A stretch of DNA of 5,231 bases from Candidatus Competibacteraceae bacterium (GTDB taxonomy: Bacteria > Pseudomonadota > Gammaproteobacteria > Competibacterales > Competibacteraceae): NCBI GenBank assembly GCA_003527885.1, contig DPWB01000344.1, forward strand, positions 6,977-12,207, given 5' to 3'. Of this stretch, positions 1-5,231 are shown one piece after another. The notes beneath the pieces are model-generated. The model saw nothing but the letters and a program-made list of their open reading frames with translations, was not told the origin of the DNA and did not search any database. Positions within the stretch are counted from its first letter, which is position 1, and every line of letters starts with the position of its first letter. Position numbers and translations under genes: made by a program.

Positions 1-1455
1 ATCCGCACGCCGATGAACGCGATCATCGGCTTGACCCATTTGCTGAGCCAGCAGATCGATGCGCCCAAGCAACGGGAGCCGCTCCTCAAGATCAGCGACG
101 CCGCGCAACATCTGCTGCGCATCCTCAACGACATTCTGGATCTATCCAAGATCGAGGCCGGCCGGCTGATTTTGGAAGAAGCCGAGTTTTCGCTGGTTCA
201 TCTCATCGACCATACCTTCAGCCTGCTGGGGGAGCGGGCGGCCGCCAAGGGCTTGGGGCTGCTCCACGTGATCGCGCCGGAGGTGCCGGCGCGGTTGCGC
301 GGCGATTCGTTGCGTTTGCGCCAAGTCTTGTTGAACTTCATCGGTAACGCCATCAAATTTTCCGAACGCGGGCAAATTACCGTGCGCGCTCGGCTTGACG
401 CCCAGGACGGTGAAAGCGTGCTGTTGCGTCTTGAAGTGGAAGATCAGGGCATCGGCCTGACGCCGGGCCAACAGTCGCGGTTGTTTCAAGCCTTCGTGCA
501 AGCGGATGATTCCACCACGCGCCAATACGGCGGCACCGGCTTGGGGCTGGCGATCAGCCAGCGGCTGGCGCTGCTGATGGGCGGCGCCGTGGGAGTCTCC
601 AGCACCCTTGGCGTCGGTAGCACCTTCTGGCTGACGGTCCGGCTGGGCAAGGTGGCGGATGAAGCGGCCCAATATGCCGCTGTCGCGCCCGATATCCCTC
701 CCGAACAGCGGCTGGCCCGACAGTATCGCGGCGCGCGGCTGTTGCTGGTCGAGGACAATCCGGTCAATCAGGAGGTGGCCCGCGCGCTGCTGGAACATGC
801 CGGGCTGGTGGTGGAAGTCGCCGGCGATGGCCGAGAGGCGGTGGAGCGGGTGCGCGACAATGACTATGCGCTGGTGTTGATGGATATGCAGATGCCGGTC
901 ATGGGCGGCCTTGAAGCGACCCAGGCCATCCGCCGCTTGCCTGACAAGACGAGTTTGCCGATCCTGGCGATGACGGCCAACGCCTTCGACGAAGATCGCC
1001 AGCACTGTCTGGATGCCGGCATGAACGCGTTCATCGGCAAGCCGGTGACGCCGGAAATCCTCTATCGGACGCTGCTGGCTTGGTTGCCGGTTGCGGTGGG
1101 GGCAAATGCGGTCGAGCCGGGCTCGAACGCCGCGACCGCCGCCTTGACGCCAGCGCCGGCGCTGGAGCAGCTTTCGCGACGCCACGGGGTGGCTGCGGTC
1201 GCGCCACCGTCGGCGTTATCGGCCGAGGATCGGGTCCGGGCGCGCGAGGCGCTGGCGCAATTGGACGTTTTGCTAGCCGAGGACGATACCCGCGCCAACG
1301 CGCTCTGGTTTGAGTCGGCGTTGCTGATCGAGGCCGTTTTGGGACCTGCGGCCATTCGCTTGCGCGGGGAAATGGTTCGCTTCGAGTTCGATAAAGCCTT
1401 GCTGACGCTGCGCGCGGCCCTCGCGGCGAATCCCGTCATGACGGAAGACCGATAG
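1..1455 (+). CDS. Hybrid sensor histidine kinase/response regulator, C-terminal part (5' end outside window)
   Basis: The reading frame is open from base 1. The first residues, [10 protein letters not shown], are the second half of a histidine-kinase H-box (usually SHEIRTPMN), so the phospho-accepting His should lie about two codons before the window. The Met at base 13 is internal, not a start. Counting residues from base 1, the end of the DHp helices runs to about 60. The HATPase_c domain is at about 100-215, with N-box Asn112 and Asn116, G1 box DQGIG (148-152), F-box LFQAFVQAD (161-169) and G2 box GGTGLGLAI (177-185). A receiver domain at about 245-360 has the acidic pair Glu251/Asp252, phospho-acceptor Asp295 in MDMQMP, Thr325 and Lys347 in GKPV. 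All catalytic and phosphotransfer residues in view are intact. An Ala/Pro-rich linker follows, then a helical tail (about 405-484) without an Hpt histidine motif. By family knowledge it autophosphorylates and passes phosphate to its own receiver. The input domain and signal are unknown because the N-terminus is missing. It converges on mpl. Confidence 0.95.
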   Translation: MRTPMNAIIGLTHLLSQQIDAPKQREPLLKISDAAQHLLRILNDILDLSKIEAGRLILEEAEFSLVHLIDHTFSLLGERAAAKGLGLLHVIAPEVPARLRGDSLRLRQVLLNFIGNAIKFSERGQITVRARLDAQDGESVLLRLEVEDQGIGLTPGQQSRLFQAFVQADDSTTRQYGGTGLGLAISQRLALLMGGAVGVSSTLGVGSTFWLTVRLGKVADEAAQYAAVAPDIPPEQRLARQYRGARLLLVEDNPVNQEVARALLEHAGLVVEVAGDGREAVERVRDNDYALVLMDMQMPVMGGLEATQAIRRLPDKTSLPILAMTANAFDEDRQHCLDAGMNAFIGKPVTPEILYRTLLAWLPVAVGANAVEPGSNAATAALTPAPALEQLSRRHGVAAVAPPSALSAEDRVRAREALAQLDVLLAEDDTRANALWFESALLIEAVLGPAAIRLRGEMVRFEFDKALLTLRAALAANPVMTEDR

Positions 1456-1481
1456 CCGCCTCCAGCTTCGGCAGAGAGCGG
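1456..1481 (+). terminator. Candidate 3'-end hairpin with UUCG tetraloop after the kinase gene
   Basis: Starting on the base after the kinase stop codon, CCGC (1456-1459) pairs with GCGG (1478-1481). CTC (1460-1462) pairs with GAG (1474-1476) across a bulged A at 1477. GC (1465-1466) pairs with GC (1471-1472), closing a TTCG loop (1467-1470). In RNA, C(UUCG)G is an unusually stable tetraloop, and it forms only in the plus-strand transcript; the reverse strand gives a CGAA loop. No T-run follows, so this is not a classical intrinsic terminator. It could instead be a 3'-end stabilising stem or simply chance in GC-rich DNA. Confidence 0.35.
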
Positions 1482-1530
1482 GCGAGCCTGGAAACGCGCT
1501 TCGAGCCGAGCCGGAAATCGCCAGCCGCGC
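1482..1530. other. Remainder of convergent intergenic junction
   Basis: This is the short spacer between the kinase hairpin and the end of mpl on the opposite strand. I see no ORF, no T-run and no strong second stem that would serve as an intrinsic terminator for mpl. Termination from this side may use Rho or lie inside the kinase gene. Confidence 0.5.
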
Positions 1531-2892
1531 TCAGCCGCCACCCGCGCGCAGGGATTGCAGCAGGCGCTCGTGAATGCCGCCGAAACCGCCGTTGCTCATG
1601 ATCAATACCTGCGTACCCGGTTCGGCTCGTTCTCTAATCGCGGCCAAAGTGTCATCGAGCGTGTGGCAGACTTGCCCGCGCGAGCCGAGCGCCGTCGCCA
1701 CCGCGTCCAGATCCCAACCCAGATCGGGCGCCTGGTACAGCACCACGGCGTCCGCCGCCGCCAGCGCCGGGGCCAGGCTGTCCTTGAAAACGCCCAGTTT
1801 CATGGTGTTGGAGCGCGGCTCCAGCACGGCGATGATCGGCCGGTCGCCGACGCGGGCGCGCAAACCGGCCAGCGTGGTGGCAATCGCGGTGGGGTGGTGG
1901 GCGAAATCGTCGTACACCGTCACGCCGTTGGCCGCGCCGCGCGTTTCCAGGCGTCTCTTGACCCCTTCGAAACGGGCCAGCGCGTGGATCGCCCGCTCGG
2001 ACGGCACGCCGGCATGACGGGCGGCGGCGATGGCGGCGAGCGCGTTGTGCACGTTATGCGCTCCCGACTGGGACCATGCCACCCGGCCCTGCCGCACACC
2101 TTGATGGCACACCTCGAAGGCGCTGCCATCGGCGGCGAAATCGCGTGCTTCCCAGTCGCCCGCGCCGAATTTTTCCACCGGCGTCCAGCAGCCCAGCGCC
2201 AGCACCTCAGTCAAGTTCGCGTCGTCGCCGTTGGCGACGACCAAGCCCGCGCCGGGCACGGTGCGCAGCAGGTGATGGAACTGGCGCTGGATGGCGGCCA
2301 GATCGGGAAAGATGTCGGCGTGATCGAATTCCAGATTGTTCAACACCAGCGTGCGCGGCCGGTAATGGACGAACTTGGAACGCTTGTCGAAAAACGCGGT
2401 GTCGTATTCGTCCGCTTCCACCACAAAGAAAGGCGCGCGACCCAAGCGGGCGGACTGGCCGAAGTTGGCCGGAATGCCGCCGATCAGGAAGCCGGGTTCC
2501 AGGCCGGCGTCGTCCAGGATCCAGGCCAGCAGGCTGCTGGTGGTGGTTTTGCCGTGGGTGCCGGCCACCGCCAGTACGTGCCGGTCGCGCAGCACGTGCT
2601 CGGCCAGCCACGCCGGCCCGGAGGTGTAGGGCAGGTTGCCGTCGAGCAGGGTTTCGACGATGGGGCGGCCCCGGCTCATCACGTTGCCGACCACGATCAT
2701 GTCGGGCTGGAATTCGGCGAGTTGGCCGGGATCGTAGCCTTCCCGCAGCGCGATGCCGGCCCCGGCCAGTTGGGTGCTCATCGGCGGATAGACGTTGGCG
2801 TCGCAGCCCGAAACGGTGTGGCCGGCGGCGCGGGCCAGCAGGGCGACGCCGGCCATGAAGGTGCCGCAGATACCGAGAATATGAATGTGCAT
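1531..2892 (-). CDS. mpl: UDP-N-acetylmuramate:L-alanyl-gamma-D-glutamyl-meso-diaminopimelate ligase (murein peptide ligase)
   Basis: A 453-residue cytoplasmic Mur-family ligase, close to the usual length of Mpl. It uses ATP to join recycled L-Ala-gamma-D-Glu-meso-DAP tripeptide to UDP-MurNAc, returning it to peptidoglycan synthesis. Visible motifs in order are: N-terminal nucleotide-binding turn GICGTFMAG (7-15), ATP P-loop GTHGKTTT (111-118), EADEYD (159-164), NNLEFDHADIF (185-195), the Mur-type HN...HN segment near 279-283, DDFAHHP (328-334), EPRSNTMKLG (358-367) and SNGGFGG (433-439). The EADEYDTAFFDKRSKF and EPRSNTMKLG segments favour Mpl over MurC. The start is the ATG at 2892, because homology begins at MHIHILGICG and GGGGAG sits 8 bases upstream. 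The frame stays open for another 257 codons upstream, but that part only shadows the membrane-protein and hslo genes in another frame. It is probably the last gene of the gatB-hslO-membrane protein-mpl unit. Confidence 0.96.
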   Translation of the reverse strand: MHIHILGICGTFMAGVALLARAAGHTVSGCDANVYPPMSTQLAGAGIALREGYDPGQLAEFQPDMIVVGNVMSRGRPIVETLLDGNLPYTSGPAWLAEHVLRDRHVLAVAGTHGKTTTSSLLAWILDDAGLEPGFLIGGIPANFGQSARLGRAPFFVVEADEYDTAFFDKRSKFVHYRPRTLVLNNLEFDHADIFPDLAAIQRQFHHLLRTVPGAGLVVANGDDANLTEVLALGCWTPVEKFGAGDWEARDFAADGSAFEVCHQGVRQGRVAWSQSGAHNVHNALAAIAAARHAGVPSERAIHALARFEGVKRRLETRGAANGVTVYDDFAHHPTAIATTLAGLRARVGDRPIIAVLEPRSNTMKLGVFKDSLAPALAAADAVVLYQAPDLGWDLDAVATALGSRGQVCHTLDDTLAAIRERAEPGTQVLIMSNGGFGGIHERLLQSLRAGGG

Positions 2893-2900
2893 GTGCGAGT

Positions 2901-2906
2901 CTCCCC
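2901..2906 (-). promoter_or_regulatory. Ribosome binding site of mpl, possibly folded
   Basis: On the minus strand GGGGAG lies 8 bases before the ATG at 2892 and settles the mpl start against the much longer open frame. The same bases can pair with upstream CCC and CTC (plus-strand span 2900-2919). The fold has TCTC:GAGA and CCC:GGG stems, an ATC loop and a three-base bulge, which would partly hide the site. The ribosome binding site itself is well supported; the fold is speculative. Confidence 0.65.
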
Positions 2907-2939
2907 GATGGGTCCGAGAGCGGAACGGGCCGGTTCGGT

Positions 2940-3452
2940 TCAGGCAGGTTGCGGGCCGATCCAGCCCGTCAGCGTCCAGGACAGAAACGTGTAGCCCAGC
3001 GCGTATAAAGCGCCCTGCCAAATAGAGGTCTCGAAGGCGTGGCGCAGGATGTGGGCCATGACCGCGATGCTCCAGACCATCAACCCCAACAGCAGTAACG
3101 ACGGTAGCTCGATATCGCCTTCCCGTCCCTGTTGGCTGATCCAGAACATCAGCGGCAAGGCCAGCGAGCCCAGCAGGGCGCCGGAACCGGTCAGGGCGCC
3201 GAGGGTTTGTGCGAACCGTTGCGGGTGCCGGCGCAGGGTCAGTCCCAGATAGAGCAGCCCGCCCAACAGCGCCATGTCCAGCAGGGTTTGCAACAGCGCC
3301 ACCGCGACCGGGGCGCTGATCAACAGGACCAGCAAGCCCGACAGCGCGTAAGCCAGCAGGCACATTTTTAGCAGGGGCGTCGAGGCCGGCACGTCTTGGG
3401 GCGCTTTGCGGAACAGGCAAATGTCGAGGAACAGGTTGAACAGAAAGAGCAT
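2940..3452 (-). CDS. Small integral membrane protein of unknown function, possibly YIP1-like
   Basis: A 170-residue, strongly hydrophobic protein. It begins with a short amphipathic stretch, LFNLFLDICLFRKAPQDVPAS, then has about five membrane segments, at residues 28-46, 50-71, 84-105, 117-137 and 145-165. Charged residues lie mostly in the loops (RRHPQR at 74-79, QQGREGDIE at 107-115). There is no signal peptide with a cleavage site, no catalytic motif and no metal ligands. The small size, five helices and general character resemble YIP1-type proteins, but I cannot confirm that family by eye. The start is the ATG at 3452, only 5 bases after the hslO stop, with no recognisable Shine-Dalgarno sequence, so translation is probably coupled to hslO. 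The frame remains open far upstream across hslO, but those residues are Arg/Gly/Ala-rich and have no membrane character, so they were excluded. It is followed by mpl after 47 bases. The function is unknown; the neighbours suggest a stress or envelope context only by association. Confidence 0.82.
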   Translation of the reverse strand: MLFLFNLFLDICLFRKAPQDVPASTPLLKMCLLAYALSGLLVLLISAPVAVALLQTLLDMALLGGLLYLGLTLRRHPQRFAQTLGALTGSGALLGSLALPLMFWISQQGREGDIELPSLLLLGLMVWSIAVMAHILRHAFETSIWQGALYALGYTFLSWTLTGWIGPQPA

Positions 3453-3457
3453 GGGCG

Positions 3458-4330
3458 TCAGTGGCGGGTGATCGAAGCGTCCGCCGCCGCGCCGGCCAGC
3501 ACGCCGGCGATGTCGATGGCGTCGAAGGCGTAACGGTGGCCGCAAAATTCGCAATCGACCTGGATTGCGCCCTGTTCGTCCACGGTTTGCCGCAGTTCGG
3601 TCGCTCCCAGCGTATGCAGCATGGCGGCGGTGCGTTCCCGCGAGCAAGTGCAACGGTAGGCAAAAGCCTTCGGTTTGAACAGCCGCACGTCTTCTTCGTG
3701 AAACAGCCGGCGCAACAGGGTGGCGGCGTCCAGCCCCAGCAGCTCGGCCGGTTGCAGGGTGGCGGCCAGCGTTTCCAGGCGGTTCCAAGCGTCCGCGTCG
3801 GCGGCGACAGCGTCGGGTAACCGTTGTAGCAGCAGCCCGGCGGCGACCCGTCCGTCGGCGCTCAGCCGCAGCCGGGTCGGCAACTGCTCGGAGCGCTCGA
3901 AATAGTCTTCCAGCGCTTCGGCCAAGGTCGCGCCGCACAAGCTCACCACGCCCTGATACGGTTCCCGGCCCTGACCGGGATCGAGGGTCAACACCAGCGT
4001 GCCGTCGCCGCATAACTCCCGCAGCGGTTTCGGTTCCGGTTCGCCGTCCCAGCGAGCCAAGGCGCGCAAGGTTCGCTCCGGGGTGACTTGGACCACCAAC
4101 AGCCGCAGCGGCCCGCGTGCCTGGATTTGCAGGGTCAGCAGGCCGTCGAACTGGATGGCGGCCGACAGCAGGACCGCGGCGGCGGTCGCTTCTCCCAACA
4201 CCTGCCGCACCGCCGGCGGGTAAGCGCGGCGTTCGAGCACCGTCCGCCACGCGGTATCGAGATGGACGATCTCACCGCGGGCGGCCAGCCGCTCGAAGAG
4301 AAAGCGGTGCAGGGAATCGCGCTCGGCCAT
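3458..4330 (-). CDS. hslO: Hsp33 redox-regulated molecular chaperone
   Basis: A 290-residue cytoplasmic holdase, the usual length for Hsp33. In reducing conditions four cysteines bind zinc and the protein is inactive. Oxidants such as peroxide or hypochlorite form disulfides, release zinc and unfold the linker, exposing the client-binding surface. All four ligands are present: CTC (Cys227, Cys229) and CEFC (Cys260, Cys263), with the same CxC-x(30)-CxxC spacing as the E. coli protein. Family-typical segments are the N-terminal DSLHRFLFERLAARGEIV (5-22), YQGVVSLCGATLAEALEDYF (125-144), SEQLPTRLRL (147-156) and LFHEEDVRLF (209-218) before the zinc centre. Cys107 and Cys132 are two further cysteines outside the centre. 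The start at 4330 matches the family N-terminus; the upstream Shine-Dalgarno sequence is weak. It lies 18 bases after the gatB stop and 5 bases before the membrane-protein start, consistent with an operon. Confidence 0.97.
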   Translation of the reverse strand: MAERDSLHRFLFERLAARGEIVHLDTAWRTVLERRAYPPAVRQVLGEATAAAVLLSAAIQFDGLLTLQIQARGPLRLLVVQVTPERTLRALARWDGEPEPKPLRELCGDGTLVLTLDPGQGREPYQGVVSLCGATLAEALEDYFERSEQLPTRLRLSADGRVAAGLLLQRLPDAVAADADAWNRLETLAATLQPAELLGLDAATLLRRLFHEEDVRLFKPKAFAYRCTCSRERTAAMLHTLGATELRQTVDEQGAIQVDCEFCGHRYAFDAIDIAGVLAGAAADASITRH

Positions 4331-4348
4331 GATGGGCAGACCGTCGGC

Positions 4349-5231
4349 TCAGCCTTTCAGCTTCACCGTCAGCAGATCGTTCACCTGTTGTGGGTTGGCT
4401 TTGCCCTTGGAGGCTTTCATCACCTGACCGACGAAAAAGGCGAACAGCTTGTCCTTGCCGGCGCGGTACTGCGCCAGTTGCTCGGGGTTGGCCGCGATCG
4501 CTTCATCGATCACCTGTTCGATGGCGGAGCTGTCGGTGATCTGTTTCAGGCCGCGCTTTTCGATGATGGCGTCGGTGTCGCCCTCGCCGGCCCACAGCGC
4601 CTCGAACACCTCCTTGGCGATTTTACCGGAGATGGTTCGATCTTGAATCCGCCGCAGCAGGCCGGCCAAGCGCGTCGGGCTGACCGGGCTGGCGGCGATG
4701 TCGCGATTGTCCTTGTTCAGGAAGGCCGACAGATCGCCCATCACCCAATTGGCGCACAGCTTCGGCTCTCCGGCCAGCGCCGCGACGGTCGCTTCGTAGT
4801 AATCGGCCAAGGCGCGGCTGGTGGTCAGCACCCCGGCATCGTAAGCCGATAGGCCGTATTGCGTCGTGAAGCGTTGCTTCTTGGCGTCGGGCAATTCCGG
4901 CAGGCCGGCGCGAGCGGCCGCGATGAACGCCTCGTCGATGACCAGCGGCAACAGGTCGGGGTCGGGGAAGTAGCGGTAATCGTTGGCTTCCTCCTTGCCC
5001 CGCATCGACCGGGTTTCGCCTTTGTCCGGGTCGTAAAGCCGGGTTTCCTGCACCACCTTGCCGCCGGCTTCGATCAAGTCGATTTGCCGCTCGATCTCGA
5101 ATTCGATCGCTCGCTCGACGAAGCGGAACGAATTGAGGTTCTTGATTTCGGCGCGGGTGCCGAGCTTGGGGTCATTCTTGCGCCGTACCGACACATTGGC
5201 GTCGCAACGGAAGGAGCCTTCCTGCATGTTG
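4349..5231 (-). CDS. gatB: Aspartyl/glutamyl-tRNA(Asn/Gln) amidotransferase subunit B, C-terminal part (5' end outside window)
   Basis: The C-terminal 293 residues of GatB, which is normally about 475-480 long. GatB is the subunit of GatCAB that binds mischarged Glu-tRNA(Gln) or Asp-tRNA(Asn), activates the carboxylate with ATP and amidates it with ammonia from GatA. The frame enters the window as [16 protein letters not shown], a conserved internal stretch of the catalytic cradle, so the Met at 5227 is not a start. Other signatures are [19 protein letters not shown] (about 24-42 of the visible part) and [20 protein letters not shown] (62-81), followed by [14 protein letters not shown] (82-95). 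The helical domain follows. The YqeY-like tRNA-binding tail ends in [18 protein letters not shown], typical of the family. Partners gatA and gatC are expected upstream, outside the window. The gene's presence implies that this organism makes at least one of Gln-tRNA or Asn-tRNA by transamidation. No damage is seen in the visible part. Confidence 0.97.
   Translation of the reverse strand, partial: NMQEGSFRCDANVSVRRKNDPKLGTRAEIKNLNSFRFVERAIEFEIERQIDLIEAGGKVVQETRLYDPDKGETRSMRGKEEANDYRYFPDPDLLPLVIDEAFIAAARAGLPELPDAKKQRFTTQYGLSAYDAGVLTTSRALADYYEATVAALAGEPKLCANWVMGDLSAFLNKDNRDIAASPVSPTRLAGLLRRIQDRTISGKIAKEVFEALWAGEGDTDAIIEKRGLKQITDSSAIEQVIDEAIAANPEQLAQYRAGKDKLFAFFVGQVMKASKGKANPQQVNDLLTVKLKG

Noticed and set aside
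142..1185. A 347-codon open frame on the minus strand opposite the kinase
   Set aside because: It is antisense to intact HATPase and receiver domains. The product is Arg/Gln/His-rich and low in complexity of fold, with no family resemblance.
2076..2858. A 260-codon Arg/Pro-rich open frame on the plus strand
   Set aside because: It is antisense to mpl, with the very high Arg, Pro and Cys content typical of a spurious GC-rich frame and no domain signal.
2922..2940. Imperfect palindrome (GAAC and GTTC arms around a GC-rich centre) in the spacer before mpl, considered as an operator or terminator
   Set aside because: Only four arm bases pair cleanly, the centre has mismatches and no T-run follows. 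It is not distinguishable from chance.
1555..2994. A 479-codon open frame on the plus strand opposite mpl
   Set aside because: It lies antisense to a complete, motif-rich mpl gene. Its translation is rich in Gly, Ala, Arg, Gln, His and Val with no recognisable domain, as expected from the complement of GC-rich coding sequence.
2893..3663. A 257-residue N-terminal extension or fusion on mpl
   Set aside because: The frame is open but translates the membrane-protein and hslO genes out of frame. The canonical Mpl N-terminus begins at the ATG at 2892, with a good ribosome binding site 8 bases upstream.
3453..4250. A long N-terminal extension on the small membrane protein, through hslO
   Set aside because: The residues are Arg/Gly/Pro-rich and arise from reading hslO in another frame. 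The hydrophobic protein begins cleanly at the ATG at 3452, next to the hslO stop.
4088..4852. A 254-codon open frame on the plus strand spanning the gatB/hslO junction
   Set aside because: It is antisense to two well-identified genes, its composition is Gly/Gln/His/Arg-rich, and it has no recognisable motif.

Overview
The window comes from a GC-rich bacterial chromosome, most likely a gammaproteobacterium. Three points suggest this: a murein-recycling ligase (Mpl), a redox-regulated Hsp33 chaperone (HslO), and a GatB subunit of the tRNA amidotransferase. The Competibacteraceae or a related lineage is a guess from the general look of the proteins, not something the sequence proves. Coding density is very high. 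High GC also leaves several long, spurious open frames opposite or offset from the real genes.

Layout. Positions 1-1455 (+) carry the C-terminal part of a hybrid sensor histidine kinase. It begins just after the phospho-accepting histidine and contains the rest of the dimerisation helix, the ATPase domain, a complete receiver domain and a helical C-terminal tail. A 75-base convergent junction (1456-1530) holds a hairpin with a UUCG tetraloop directly after the kinase stop codon. Everything else is on the minus strand. In transcription order it reads gatB (C-terminal 293 residues, cut by the window edge), hslO, a small uncharacterised five-helix membrane protein, and mpl. The gaps between them are 18, 5 and 47 bases, so they probably form one transcription unit that ends at mpl and meets the kinase tail to tail.

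Functional picture. GatB serves translation by making Gln-tRNA(Gln) and/or Asn-tRNA(Asn). HslO protects unfolded proteins during oxidative stress. Mpl reattaches recycled murein tripeptide to UDP-MurNAc. These are housekeeping and stress functions without an obvious shared pathway. The membrane protein between hslO and mpl is the only gene of unknown function. I see no mobile element, CRISPR array, tRNA or rRNA, and no convincing new biological system. The points most worth a second look are the membrane protein, the non-Hpt tail of the kinase, the UUCG hairpin, and a possible fold over the mpl ribosome binding site.
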